From assembly GCF_048066175.1 (NCBI RefSeq), contig NZ_JBLTXA010000023.1:13950-77949 (forward strand): DNA of 64,000 nt, given 5' to 3'. A program made the translations under genes and the position numbers. Positions 1 through 9,136 of the stretch are shown piece by piece; positions within the stretch are counted from its first letter, which is position 1, and each line of letters starts with the position of its first letter. The notes beneath the pieces were generated by a model. That model did not search any database. It was given only the letters and a program-made list of their open reading frames with translations, and had not been told where the DNA came from. This stretch comes from Niveispirillum fermenti. GTDB taxonomy: Bacteria > Pseudomonadota > Alphaproteobacteria > Azospirillales > Azospirillaceae.

Positions 1-130
1 ACAGGTGACGGCGGCGGAATTCGGCATCCACGACGAAGGTGGCGCCGTGCAGCGCCTGCGCCGGGCCGAAGATGGCACCCACGAAGCTGTGGGCGATCAT
101 GATGTGGTCACGCACGGTCAGGGAATACAT
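1..130 (-). CDS. 6-pyruvoyl-tetrahydropterin synthase / QueD-like protein (partial, N-terminal 43 residues)
   Basis: Only the first 43 codons are inside the window; the gene runs off the left edge. The N-terminus resembles the PTPS/6-carboxytetrahydropterin synthase fold. His14 (in AHSF) and His28 (in LHGAT) sit where this family has its first zinc ligand and conserved histidine, and FGPAQ-LHG-ATFVVDA is a typical strand pattern. It starts 10 bp after the stop of the MDR dehydrogenase gene on the same strand, with a GAAAGG ribosome site, so the two are probably co-transcribed. Members that sit beside such a dehydrogenase rather than beside queC/queE may not make queuosine; the substrate cannot be told from this fragment. 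Confidence 0.7.
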   Translation of the reverse strand, partial: MYSLTVRDHIMIAHSFVGAIFGPAQALHGATFVVDAEFRRRHL

Positions 131-140
131 GCACGGCCTT

Positions 141-1142
141 TCACGGGTTGGGGCGGGGATAGCGCACGACGGGGCAGCCGAAGGGCAGGTCGTGCAGGCC
201 GGCCATGGCAGCCGGCAGGTCGGAAAAATCCAGCCGCGGACCCAGCAGATGGTCCGCTGCCGGATCGGTCAGCAGCGACAGCGCCTTTTCCAGCCGTCGC
301 GACAGGGTCCAGCGCGGACGGAAGGCGGGCGACACCATCCCCACCTGCGAGGATACGATGCGCAGCCGGTTGGGGTGGAAACCGCTGCCCAGCGGCACGG
401 TCACGGGCCGGTCGCCGTACCATGACGCCTCCACCAGCACGGCTTCCACCCCGGCCAGCCGCAGGGCGGTGGCCAGACCGTCCCCCGTGGCGCTGGTGTG
501 GATGACCAGATCGCACCCGTCGGGCGCATCGTCGGGCAGGGCGAATCCGGCCCCCAGGGCATCGGCCAGCGCAGCCCGCGCCGGGTCGATATCGACCAGC
601 GTGACCTCCGCCCCCGGCAGGCATGCGGCCAGCCAGGCGGTCAGCCCCCCCACCACGCCGCCGCCCACCACGGCGATGCGCTGGCCCGGTGCCGCACCGC
701 CATCCCACAGGATGTTCAGCGCCGTTTCCATGTTGGCGGCCAGGACGGCGCGTTCGGTCGGCACCGCGTCGGGTACAAGGCGGCAGCTTTCCGCCGGCAG
801 CAGTGCCACATCCTGATGCGGGTGCAGGGCGAAGACGCGCCGGCCCAGCAGGCCGGCCGGCCCCTGTTCCACCATGCCCACCAGGGCATAACCATATTTC
901 ACGGGGCCTGGAAACTCCCCCTCCTGGAACGGGCAGCGCATGATGGCAGCCAGTTCGGCCGGCACGCGCCCTTGGAAGACCAGCGATTCGGTGCCCCGGC
1001 TGATCCCGCTGGCCAGGGCGCGGACCCGCACGTCGCCGGCCACCGGCGCGGGCAGTTCCTGCCGGCACAGCGCCCCACGGCCGGGCGCCAGCGTCCAGAA
1101 GGCCGTGGCGTGGTCGGGGTGGACGGCTTGGGACAGGGACAT
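141..1142 (-). CDS. zinc-type alcohol dehydrogenase-like (MDR family) oxidoreductase
   Basis: A 333-residue medium-chain dehydrogenase/reductase. The N-terminal GroES-like domain carries SGISRGTE (residues 45-52), where classical alcohol dehydrogenases have the catalytic cysteine, and there is no four-cysteine structural zinc loop. The Rossmann nucleotide-binding turn GGGVVG is at residues 160-165, followed by an acidic residue after the second strand (VDID), which favours NAD(H). The ATG at 1142 is preferred over one 33 bp upstream because the family alignment begins there. It lies 93 bp downstream of addB and directly precedes the PTPS-like gene, so the two may act in one small pathway. The substrate is unknown. 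Confidence 0.75.
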   Translation of the reverse strand: MSLSQAVHPDHATAFWTLAPGRGALCRQELPAPVAGDVRVRALASGISRGTESLVFQGRVPAELAAIMRCPFQEGEFPGPVKYGYALVGMVEQGPAGLLGRRVFALHPHQDVALLPAESCRLVPDAVPTERAVLAANMETALNILWDGGAAPGQRIAVVGGGVVGGLTAWLAACLPGAEVTLVDIDPARAALADALGAGFALPDDAPDGCDLVIHTSATGDGLATALRLAGVEAVLVEASWYGDRPVTVPLGSGFHPNRLRIVSSQVGMVSPAFRPRWTLSRRLEKALSLLTDPAADHLLGPRLDFSDLPAAMAGLHDLPFGCPVVRYPRPNP

Positions 1143-1235
1143 CCGGCTTTTCTCCCAACAACGGGGTGTCAGCATATGAACACGCGGCGGGCGAATAAAG
1201 CACAGGCTTGTGACAGGCCGATGATGAGGGGCCGC

Positions 1236-4200
1236 TCAGCCCTCCGCCTCGCCGCCGCCGCCGGCCGACCATTCGCGGATGCGGGCCAGATGGGCATAGT
1301 CGGTATATTTGGGCGCCCAGGCGGGCCGGGGCTGGCTGTGATAGGCGGTGTCCGGATCGTCAAACCGTTCGATCAGATATTCCAGCCCCTCCCGCGCCTC
1401 CGCCGCCAGGATGCCCGCCTCCTCCTTCAGCGCCTGGATCAGGCCCGGCGGGTCGCCGCCGGACAGGCGCCAATATTCCAGCCCCTCCACGGTGGCGGCC
1501 TCCACCCCCTCGAACCCGCCGCCGGCCGCGATCAGCGCCTCCAGCGGCAATTGCGGCGCCTTGCCCAGCCGTACCTCCCTGGCCGATGGCGGGGTGCCCG
1601 TCTTGTAGTCGATCAGCACCACGCCGCCCGTGGGTGTGCGGTCGATGCGATCGGCCTTGGCGGTCAGGATGAAGGGGCCGGCCGGGCCGGGCAGGGTGAT
1701 GCGGCCCGATACCTCGGTCGCCAGTGGCCGGATGGTGCGCCGCCGCTCCGCCTCCTGCGCCAGGAACCAGTCGGCCACCTTTTCGAACCGGGGCCACCAG
1801 AAGGCGGCGACCCCCGGCTGTTCCAGCAGGTCGCCGAAGGCGCCCCGCCCGATCGCCAGCAATTGCGCCCGCGCATCGGGCGGCAGCGCGCCGGGATGGC
1901 GGCGGACGAAGATGTCCAGCGCCTTGTGGATGATCTCCCCCCGTTCGGCGGCCCCCGGATCGGCGTCGATCGGGTCCAGCGCCGACAGGTCCAGCACCTT
2001 GGCGGCATAGATGGCGTAGGGGTCGCGCATCCAGGTTTCGATCTGGGTCACCGACAGGCGGCGCGGCCGGGCCGCCACGGGCGGGCGGGGGGCCGGCGGC
2101 GGGCAGGGGCGCACGCGCGCCGGCCGGTCCAGAGCCTGCCAAAGCCCGCGCCACCAGGCACCGTCCCCGTCGATCCGGCCGCGCAGCCCCGCCTTGTCCA
2201 GCACGGTGTCCAGGCGCAGCAGCCAGCGGGACGGTACGGTGGGTGTGCCCTCCACCCGTTCCGACCGGGTCAGGTACAGGGTTTTCGCCCCACAGGCCTG
2301 GGCGAAATCATGGGCGGCCTGACCCACCTGCCGTTCCGGGGCGGGCAGGCCGAAATCGCGCCGCATGGGACGCGACATCCAGGGGTCGGGCGGCGGGGCC
2401 GGCGGCCATGTCCCCTCGTTGAGCCCGGCCAGCACCATCACGTCGAACTGCTGCAGCCGTGCTTCCATCAGGCCCAGCACATGCAGGCGCGGATGCAGGC
2501 CGAAGGCCGGGCGCACCGCCCGCCCGGCGATCAGCACTTCCATCAGCCCGGCATAATCCTTGCCGCCCAGCGGGGGATAACCGTCGGCCGCCTCGCGCAG
2601 TTCATCGATGAAGCCGGCGGCCGCCTCCCCGTCCTTGTCGCGCCACAGCCGGTCGGCCCCCTGCTCACCTTCCTGGGCGGCCAGCGCCTCCGCCGCGCCG
2701 ACATGCAGGCGCAGCCATTCCGACAGGGGCCGTTGCTCCCCATCCGCCACGGCCGCCGCCAGGGGCCCCAGGGCCGTTTCCAGCCGGTCGATCAGCGTCA
2801 GCAGGTCCTGGCTTATGGCGGGGTTGGTGATGCGGCGGCGCCTGTCCGCCGCCTCCGATGCCGCGAAAAGGACGGCCCGGCGCAGACCGTCCAGCCCGGC
2901 GGCGGGCCGCGGGCCGCGCAGGATGGCCGTTTCCAGCAGCCGGGCCTGACGCCGCAATTGCCCCGCCGGCCAGCCGCCGCCGGCCATCGGGTGTTTCAGC
3001 AGCGACAGGAACGGGACCGGCGCGCCCTGCACGGCGGTATCCATGATCAGGCGCAGGTACGACCCGACGGGCGTCTGGGCCAGCGGCCGGCCGGCGCTGT
3101 CATCGACGCGCACGTCCCAGCGACGCAATTCGGTGGCCACGCGCCGGGCCAGATTGCGGTCCGGCGTGACCAGTGCGGCGGTGCGGCCCGGCATTTCCAG
3201 CGCCTCGCGCAGGATCAGGGCGATGATCCCCGCTTCCTCCTGCGGGGTGGCGGCGTCGATCCGGGTCACGCCTTGCAGAGCCGACGGGTCCGGCGTGGCC
3301 AGGTCGCGCCAGGCCTCCGTCGTGCCGGCGGGCCGCAGCGCCTCGGCCATCAGGGCGATGCGGGCGGGTGGGCAGGAAGGGGCGACGCCTGGGGCCAGCG
3401 GCCAGTCGGCCACCGCCTCCCGCGCGACGCCGATCCGGTCGATCAGTTGCTTCAGCCCGAATTGCGGGTGCGCATCGTCCAGCGCGTCCCAGGTGGCCGC
3501 GTCGCACGCCCGGTCCAGCCCCGGCAGCACCACGCAGCCCGTGGGCAGCCGCGCGATGACCGACAGCAATTCGGCCGTGGCGGGGATGGACCCGGTGGAG
3601 CCGGCGGCGATGATCGGGTGAGCCGGCGGCGCAGCCTTCAGCGCCGCCGCATAGGCCAGCAGGCGGTTGTTGCGTTCCTGCGCGGGATCGACACTGCCCT
3701 CTGCGGCCAGAATGGCGGGCCACTGATCGACGATGATGGCCAGGAAGGACAGGGTCACCTGCCAATGTTCGGCGTAATCGTCGGGCACCAGGCTGTGCAG
3801 CCGGTCGAACCCCACCATTTCCGTCTGCGTCTGGTCCAGCAGGCGGGCCAGTTCGCGGGCCAGGCGGGCCGCCTGGGCACGGGTCTTGGCGAACCGGTCG
3901 CCGGCCGCCGCGATGGCGCGGGCCAGCAGCAATTGCCGGCGCAGGGGACCGATGGCCGGGGGCAGGTCCAGCCCGCCGGCCTTGCCCGTCACGCCGTCCA
4001 TCATCAAGGACACCTCGTCCCCGTCCACATCGCCCAGCGGCGCCATGCGCGGCAGCAGGATGGGCCGCCCGCCCGACAGGCGCAAAAATGCCTCGCGCAG
4101 GCTGCGCACGGCGCGGGCCGTGGGCAGCAGAACCGTGAAGCGATTCAGGGCCAGCGGGTCGCCATCCGCCTGCCGCCACAGGCCCGCGGCCAGCGCGTCC

Positions 4201-4262
4201 ACGAAGGGGATGTCGGGCGCCAGCGTGAAGACGCGCGCCGGTGCGCCGGCGGCGTCCGTCAT
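1236..4262 (-). CDS. addB: double-strand break repair helicase-nuclease subunit AddB
   Basis: A 1008-residue protein of the alphaproteobacterial AddB family, the partner of AddA in RecBCD-like processing of DNA ends before RecA loading. The C-terminal RecB-type nuclease motif is visible as LIDYKTG (Asp near residue 885), followed by QLPLEAL. No iron-sulfur cysteine cluster is seen, unlike the Firmicute enzymes. The ATG at 4262 overlaps the murU stop as ATGA, which fixes the start. The order tsaE-amgK-murU-addB is usual in the class, but addA, which normally overlaps the addB end, is not here; an MDR dehydrogenase follows instead. Confidence 0.93.
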   Translation of the reverse strand: MTDAAGAPARVFTLAPDIPFVDALAAGLWRQADGDPLALNRFTVLLPTARAVRSLREAFLRLSGGRPILLPRMAPLGDVDGDEVSLMMDGVTGKAGGLDLPPAIGPLRRQLLLARAIAAAGDRFAKTRAQAARLARELARLLDQTQTEMVGFDRLHSLVPDDYAEHWQVTLSFLAIIVDQWPAILAAEGSVDPAQERNNRLLAYAAALKAAPPAHPIIAAGSTGSIPATAELLSVIARLPTGCVVLPGLDRACDAATWDALDDAHPQFGLKQLIDRIGVAREAVADWPLAPGVAPSCPPARIALMAEALRPAGTTEAWRDLATPDPSALQGVTRIDAATPQEEAGIIALILREALEMPGRTAALVTPDRNLARRVATELRRWDVRVDDSAGRPLAQTPVGSYLRLIMDTAVQGAPVPFLSLLKHPMAGGGWPAGQLRRQARLLETAILRGPRPAAGLDGLRRAVLFAASEAADRRRRITNPAISQDLLTLIDRLETALGPLAAAVADGEQRPLSEWLRLHVGAAEALAAQEGEQGADRLWRDKDGEAAAGFIDELREAADGYPPLGGKDYAGLMEVLIAGRAVRPAFGLHPRLHVLGLMEARLQQFDVMVLAGLNEGTWPPAPPPDPWMSRPMRRDFGLPAPERQVGQAAHDFAQACGAKTLYLTRSERVEGTPTVPSRWLLRLDTVLDKAGLRGRIDGDGAWWRGLWQALDRPARVRPCPPPAPRPPVAARPRRLSVTQIETWMRDPYAIYAAKVLDLSALDPIDADPGAAERGEIIHKALDIFVRRHPGALPPDARAQLLAIGRGAFGDLLEQPGVAAFWWPRFEKVADWFLAQEAERRRTIRPLATEVSGRITLPGPAGPFILTAKADRIDRTPTGGVVLIDYKTGTPPSAREVRLGKAPQLPLEALIAAGGGFEGVEAATVEGLEYWRLSGGDPPGLIQALKEEAGILAAEAREGLEYLIERFDDPDTAYHSQPRPAWAPKYTDYAHLARIREWSAGGGGEAEG

Positions 4263-4999
4263 GGGTGGACTTCGCGCGTCGCGGGATGGCGCAGATGCGC
4301 ATCGACCAGCGGCACGGCGGGCGGCGTGCCCACATGATACCAGTTGCCCTCGTGCCGCACGCCGTAAAGCCGGCCCGCCGCCTCTGCCCGCCGCCACAGC
4401 AGCAGGTTGGAAAAGGCGCCGTCCGGCGTTCCGGCGAACTGGTCCGGGGTCATGATCGACACGCCGGCCATCACGAAGGGCGCCAGTTCCATGTCGGGAC
4501 GGGCCGACAGCCGGCCATCGGGGTCCATCTGGTAATCCCCCCGCCCGTCATAGCCCACCGCACCCGCCGTCGGCGCGACCAGCAGCAAACTGTCCATGAC
4601 GTCCGGGTTCCACGCCGCGGCCAGCCGCTTCAGGGCGGGAACCGGCCCGTCCAGCCAGACGATGTCGGCATTGACGACGAAGAAGGGCTCGGCCCCCAGC
4701 AGCGGCAGGGCATGCCTGACACCACCGCCCGTCTCCAGCGGGGCATCCTCCCGCGACAGGGTGATGCGCAGCCGGTTGCGCGGCCGGGCGTCCAGGTGCG
4801 CCGCGATCTTGTCGGCCAGCCAGTGGGCATTGACCACCGCCTCTTCCACGCCCGCCGCTTCCAGCCGGTCCAGCGCATGGTCCAGCATCGTGCGGCCGCC
4901 CACGGAAATCAGCGGCTTGGGCAGGTCCAGGGTCAGCGGACGCATGCGCAGCCCCAACCCGGCCGCCAGCACCATTGCCCGCTTGGGCATGAAGGACAT
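4259..4999 (-). CDS. murU: N-acetylmuramate alpha-1-phosphate uridylyltransferase MurU
   Basis: A 246-residue sugar nucleotidyltransferase. The signature LAAGLGLRMRPLT (residues 11-23) and DLPKPL bind the nucleotide, and the VNADIVWLDG segment supplies the metal-binding aspartate. By family knowledge MurU turns MurNAc-1-phosphate plus UTP into UDP-MurNAc, the second step of the cell-wall recycling shortcut that bypasses MurA and lowers fosfomycin sensitivity. Its kinase partner AmgK is encoded immediately upstream, 22 bp away. ATGs at 4999 and 4990 are both possible starts. The stop overlaps the addB start by 4 bp. Confidence 0.88.
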   Translation of the reverse strand: MSFMPKRAMVLAAGLGLRMRPLTLDLPKPLISVGGRTMLDHALDRLEAAGVEEAVVNAHWLADKIAAHLDARPRNRLRITLSREDAPLETGGGVRHALPLLGAEPFFVVNADIVWLDGPVPALKRLAAAWNPDVMDSLLLVAPTAGAVGYDGRGDYQMDPDGRLSARPDMELAPFVMAGVSIMTPDQFAGTPDGAFSNLLLWRRAEAAGRLYGVRHEGNWYHVGTPPAVPLVDAHLRHPATREVHP

Positions 5000-5021
5000 C
5001 GAATTCAACTCCGGTTTCAAA

Positions 5022-6044
5022 TCAACGACCAAGAATATGGGCCACGGCCCCGTCGGGGGGCAAATGCTCATCCATGAAACTTTGCAGCGGCGCCAGCAGC
5101 GGATGGGCGATGGCGCCGCGGAACTGCCGCCACACACGGGACAGGAAGGCCAGTTGCCGGGCCTTGCCGCCCCCGGCCGCCAGTTGCGCCACCCGTCCCA
5201 GGATGCGGGCATGGCGCATGGCGCCCATCACGGCGTAGGACGCCAGGAACGCTTCCCGCCGGACGCCGGGACGGGCCAGCAGATAGCGATCGATCATGGT
5301 GGCCTGGATCGTGTCGGGCACATCGCGCCGCGCGTCCTGCAGCAGCGACAGAAGATCATAGCTGACGGGACCGATGCCGCCATCCTGCACGTCCAGCAGC
5401 CCGCAGGCCCGGACCCCCGGCCGGCCGGGCAGCCACATCAGGTTGCCCGGATGATAGTCGCGCAGCAGCAGGCTGACGGGCACGCTGTCCAGCACAGGTT
5501 CCAGCACGGCCACCCAGGCCGCGTCCAATGCCGCCCGGCCGGCAGCAGCCAGGGGCCGGTCCGCCGCTTCCATATAGGCATCGGCGAACAGCGCGACCTG
5601 GGCCGTGAACAGCGGCAGGCCGTAGCAGGGCAGGTCGGGGGCGGATGCCGGATCGAACCGGTCATGGAGATGGGCCAGCACATCGGTCGCCACGGCATAA
5701 AGCGGCCAGGGATCATCGCCCCGTTCCAGCAGGGCCGCGAAACTGTCGTCGCCGAAATCCTCCAGCAGCAACAGCCCCTGCGGCGGGGCTTGCGCGAAAA
5801 GGTCGGGCGCCGAAAGTCCCGCATCGCGCAGCAGGCCGCAGATCCGGATGAAGGGCGGCACCTGTGCTGCGCCTTCACCCGCCGCATCCATCAGGATGGC
5901 GCGCGTCCCGTCGGGGGCCGTCAGCCGTTCATAGCGGCGGGTGGACCAGTCGGCCCCCATGGGAACCCGTGCGGCTATGGCCCAGCCGGCGTCGGCCAGG
6001 AAGCTGTCGATGACGTCGCTGCGCCGTACCATGTCGTCGCGCAT
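5022..6044 (-). CDS. amgK: anomeric MurNAc/GlcNAc kinase AmgK (aminoglycoside phosphotransferase fold)
   Basis: A 340-residue APH-fold kinase. The catalytic loop LLRDYHPGNLMWL (Asp196) and the metal-binding LLDVQDGGIG (Asp218/Asp221) are intact, and LEDFGDDS in the N-lobe is typical of the AmgK/YcbJ group. The inferred role is ATP-dependent phosphorylation of N-acetylmuramate at C1, feeding MurU next door for reuse of peptidoglycan sugars. It starts 3 bp after the tsaE stop. The position between tsaE and murU matches the arrangement in many alphaproteobacteria and supports the call over an antibiotic kinase. Confidence 0.88.
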   Translation of the reverse strand: MRDDMVRRSDVIDSFLADAGWAIAARVPMGADWSTRRYERLTAPDGTRAILMDAAGEGAAQVPPFIRICGLLRDAGLSAPDLFAQAPPQGLLLLEDFGDDSFAALLERGDDPWPLYAVATDVLAHLHDRFDPASAPDLPCYGLPLFTAQVALFADAYMEAADRPLAAAGRAALDAAWVAVLEPVLDSVPVSLLLRDYHPGNLMWLPGRPGVRACGLLDVQDGGIGPVSYDLLSLLQDARRDVPDTIQATMIDRYLLARPGVRREAFLASYAVMGAMRHARILGRVAQLAAGGGKARQLAFLSRVWRQFRGAIAHPLLAPLQSFMDEHLPPDGAVAHILGR

Positions 6045-6047
6045 GGG

Positions 6048-6512
6048 TCAGATCCCTTCCGGCGGCGGTTCCAGCCGCGGTCCCCAGGTGCCGTGGCCGT
6101 TCAGCACGGCGCGCCGCGCCGTCGGCCCGTCCAGGGTCAGTTCGATATCCAGCCGGTCGCGCGGCAGCAGCGGTCCCAGCCGCTCGGGCCATTCCACCAG
6201 GGCGCAGGCCTGCCGCGCCTCCTCCCAGCCCAGTTCCACCACCTCGCCCGGATCGCTCAGCCGGTAAAGGTCGAAATGCCAGACCGGCGGGTCCAGATGC
6301 TCATAGGTCTGGACCAGGGTGAAGGTGGGGCTGGGGACCTCTTCCGCCGGGTCGCCGGCCAGATGGCGGATGATGGACCGGGCCAGGGCCGTCTTGCCGG
6401 CGCCCAGGTCGCCGCGCAGCGTCACCACGTCCCCCGCCGTCAGCAGCGGGGCCAGCCGGGCGGCCAGGGCGGCGGTCGCCGCCTCGTCGGGAAGGATGAG
6501 GGTCTGGGGCAT
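6048..6512 (-). CDS. tsaE: tRNA threonylcarbamoyladenosine biosynthesis ATPase TsaE
   Basis: A 154-residue P-loop ATPase with Walker A GDLGAGKT (residues 34-41), the SPTFTLVQTYE segment and the HFDLYRL motif typical of TsaE. Together with TsaB, TsaC and TsaD it makes the t6A modification at position 37 of ANN-decoding tRNAs in the cytoplasm. The ATG at 6512 gives the usual family length; an in-frame start 81 bp upstream would add a poorly conserved tail. It heads the tsaE-amgK-murU-addB run and lies 106 bp downstream of nadC. Confidence 0.93.
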   Translation of the reverse strand: MPQTLILPDEAATAALAARLAPLLTAGDVVTLRGDLGAGKTALARSIIRHLAGDPAEEVPSPTFTLVQTYEHLDPPVWHFDLYRLSDPGEVVELGWEEARQACALVEWPERLGPLLPRDRLDIELTLDGPTARRAVLNGHGTWGPRLEPPPEGI

Positions 6513-6618
6513 GCGGGTCGGTGTCTTCGGTCGCTTTTGCAGAGGGCCTGGATGGCAGACTCCGACAAAAGCAACCCGCGCCGCAATAGGCATTAAGCAG
6601 GGACCGGGCCCGACCGCC

Positions 6619-7470
6619 CTATCCGACCACGAAATCCAGGCCGATGTCGAAATTGCGCACCGAATGGGTCAGCCAGCCCAGGCTGATCAGCGTGACGCCC
6701 GTCTCCGCGATGGCGCGGATCGTGTCGGGCGTGACGCCGCCCGATGCTTCGGTCACCATGCGCCCGTCCACCATGGCAACGGCACGGCGCAGGGTGGGCG
6801 GGTCCATATTGTCCAGCAGGACGGCATCGACCTTCAGGTCGATCAACTCGGCCAACTGGTCCAGGTTGTCCACCTCCACCTCGATCTTCACCATGTGGCC
6901 GGCGCGTGCGCGGGCCCGCTCCACGGCGGCGCGCAGGCCGCCGGCCGCGACCAGATGGTTGTCCTTGATCAAAACGGCGTCATCCAGGGCGAAGCGGTGA
7001 TTGCCGCCGCCGCCCACCCGCACGGCATATTTCTCCAGTGCGCGCAGGCCGGGCGTCGTCTTGCGCGTGCAGACGATCTGGGCGCCCGTACCCTCGATCC
7101 TGTCGACCAGCCGCCTTGTCTCGCTGGCGATGCCGCACAGCCGGCCCAGCAGGTTCAGGGCCGTGCGCTCACCCGTCAGGATGGGGCGCGCCGCCCCTTC
7201 CACCGTGGCCAGGGCCGTGCCCCCGGCCACACGGTCGCCATCGCGCACATGGCGGGTGATCACCAGTCCGGGGTCCAGCAGGGAGAAGGTATGCAGGGCT
7301 GCATCCAGCCCGGCGCACACCCCCTCGCCACGGGCATTGAACCGGGCCTTGGCCGTGGCGTCCGCCGGCACGCAGGCATCGGTGGTCAAATCCCCCGCCA
7401 GCCCCAGATCCTCTGCCAGGGCGGCGCGGATCAGGGCATCATATTGCAGGGGGTAGAGCGGCAGGGTCAT
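6619..7470 (-). CDS. nadC: nicotinate-nucleotide pyrophosphorylase (carboxylating) NadC
   Basis: A 283-residue quinolinate phosphoribosyltransferase: quinolinate plus PRPP gives nicotinate mononucleotide, CO2 and pyrophosphate. Key family motifs are present: TRKTTPGLR (residues 135-143), GGGNHR (154-159), IKDNH (168-172) and EVEVDNL further on. The ATG at 7470 shares one base with the nadB stop (TGATG), so translation is probably coupled. It is the last gene of the nadABC operon, which makes NAD from aspartate. Confidence 0.96.
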   Translation of the reverse strand: MTLPLYPLQYDALIRAALAEDLGLAGDLTTDACVPADATAKARFNARGEGVCAGLDAALHTFSLLDPGLVITRHVRDGDRVAGGTALATVEGAARPILTGERTALNLLGRLCGIASETRRLVDRIEGTGAQIVCTRKTTPGLRALEKYAVRVGGGGNHRFALDDAVLIKDNHLVAAGGLRAAVERARARAGHMVKIEVEVDNLDQLAELIDLKVDAVLLDNMDPPTLRRAVAMVDGRMVTEASGGVTPDTIRAIAETGVTLISLGWLTHSVRNFDIGLDFVVG

Positions 7471-9089
7471 CACATCACCGGCAGGGGGGAACGGGGCGGG
7501 GCCACGCGGATGCGGGGCGGCTGGGCGGGTCCGGACAGGGTCACACGCTGGCGGTGGCGCCATTCCGGCCGGCTGTCGGGCCAGTCGGAACGCTGGTGCG
7601 CCCCCCGGCTTTCCTGCCGGGACAGGGCGGACCGGGTGATCAGCAGCGAGGCCAGAAGCCGGTTGCGCACCTCCCCCGACAGGCGGATATGCGCAGGCCC
7701 GGCCCCCCCGGCATCGGCTTCCAGCCCGGCTTCCAGCGCCTCCAGCTCGGCGATGGCGCAGGAAAGGCCGATGCCGTCACGCAGCAGGCCCACGCTTTCC
7801 GCCATGATGTCGGCGGCCTGGACCGCGACCAGGGCCGCCTGGGCAGGGGGAACGAAATGGCGGGGAATGTCGGGCAGGGCCACGGGGCCGGGCGGCGGCG
7901 GTTTGGTGGCCAGGATCGCTTCTGCCGCGCGTTCGGCAAAGACCAGCGCTTCCAGCAGGCTGTTGCTGGCCAGCCGGTTGGCGCCATGCACGCCCGTGCA
8001 GGCCACTTCCCCCGCCGCGAACAGGCCGGGAATGCTGGTGCGCCCGTCGGCGTCGGTGACCACGCCGCCCATGTGGTAATGGGCGGCCGGGGCTACGGGA
8101 ATGGGGGTTTCGGCCGGGTCCAGCCTTGCCGCGGCACAGATGCCGGCGACCGTGGGGAACTTCGCGGCCCCGCCATCGGCCCACAGCGCGCGCAGGTCGA
8201 TATGGACCGGCAGGCCGGCCGCAATGCGCGCGCCGATCGTCTTGGCCACAACGTCGCGGGGTGCCAGTTCGGCCAGCGGATGCGCCTTCAGCATGAAACG
8301 GTCGCCATGCTCGTCCAGCAGATGGGCGCCGGCCCCGCGCAGCGCCTCCGTCAGCAGGGGGACCTGGCCCGTGCGGCTGTGTGCCGCCAGGGCGGTGGGA
8401 TGGAACTGCACGAATTCCAGATCGGCCAGGTCGGCCCCGGCCCGGGCGGCCAGTGCCAGCCCGTCGCCCGTCGCCTCCGCCGGGTTGGTGGTATGGCGAT
8501 AAAGCTGGCCGATCCCGCCGCAGGCCAGCAGCACGAACCCGGCCCGGTGGAAGACCCAGCCATCCGTGTCATGATGGGCCAGCACGCCCGCCATCCCGTG
8601 GCGTCCCGTCACCAGTTCCCAGGCGAAGGCCCTTGTCTGGACCGTGACATGGTCGGCGGCATCCACACGCGCCGACAGGTCGGCCATCAGGGTGCGGCCC
8701 GTGGCGTCGCCGCCGGCATGCAGCACGCGGGCGGCCCCGTGCGCCGCCTCCCGGCCCAGGCACAGCCGGCCGCTGGTCTCCCGGTCGAAGGGCAGGCCGC
8801 GATTGATCCAGCGCGTCAGGCGCCGGGCACCTTCCGATGCCAGCAGGGACGCCATTTCCGGATCGGTCAGGCCCGCACCCGCCGCCACCGTGTCGGCGGC
8901 ATGTTCGGCCGGGTCGTCGGCGGGATCGATGGCGGCGGCGATGCCGCCCTGGGCCCAGTTGCTGGACCCGCCCGGCAGCCCGTCCGTCTTGGTCAGCAAC
9001 GTGACGCGCATCGGCGCCAGCGACAGCGCAGCCACCAGCCCGGCCATGCCGGACCCGATCACGATGACATCGCTCTGCCGCATCTGCAT
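7470..9089 (-). CDS. nadB: L-aspartate oxidase NadB
   Basis: A 539-residue flavoprotein that oxidises L-aspartate to iminoaspartate, the first step of de novo NAD synthesis. The FAD-binding GSGMAGL turn is at residues 12-18. SSNWAQGGIAAA, the RVLHAGGDATG segment and QFHPTAL follow in the order seen in succinate dehydrogenase-type flavoproteins. A second possible start lies two codons in (MRQSD). It sits 47 bp downstream of nadA and overlaps nadC by one base. Confidence 0.96.
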   Translation of the reverse strand: MQMRQSDVIVIGSGMAGLVAALSLAPMRVTLLTKTDGLPGGSSNWAQGGIAAAIDPADDPAEHAADTVAAGAGLTDPEMASLLASEGARRLTRWINRGLPFDRETSGRLCLGREAAHGAARVLHAGGDATGRTLMADLSARVDAADHVTVQTRAFAWELVTGRHGMAGVLAHHDTDGWVFHRAGFVLLACGGIGQLYRHTTNPAEATGDGLALAARAGADLADLEFVQFHPTALAAHSRTGQVPLLTEALRGAGAHLLDEHGDRFMLKAHPLAELAPRDVVAKTIGARIAAGLPVHIDLRALWADGGAAKFPTVAGICAAARLDPAETPIPVAPAAHYHMGGVVTDADGRTSIPGLFAAGEVACTGVHGANRLASNSLLEALVFAERAAEAILATKPPPPGPVALPDIPRHFVPPAQAALVAVQAADIMAESVGLLRDGIGLSCAIAELEALEAGLEADAGGAGPAHIRLSGEVRNRLLASLLITRSALSRQESRGAHQRSDWPDSRPEWRHRQRVTLSGPAQPPRIRVAPPRSPLPVM

Positions 9090-9136
9090 GGGCGGGTTTC
9101 CTCAGCTTTGCCTGAAGAGGCCGGATGGGGCCGGCA

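Noticed and set aside
498..4337. A 1279-codon plus-strand open frame
   Set aside because: It lies antisense to addB, murU and the dehydrogenase gene, and its translation is a Gln/Gly/Arg/Pro-rich string without domains. GC-rich codon bias of the true genes creates such shadows.
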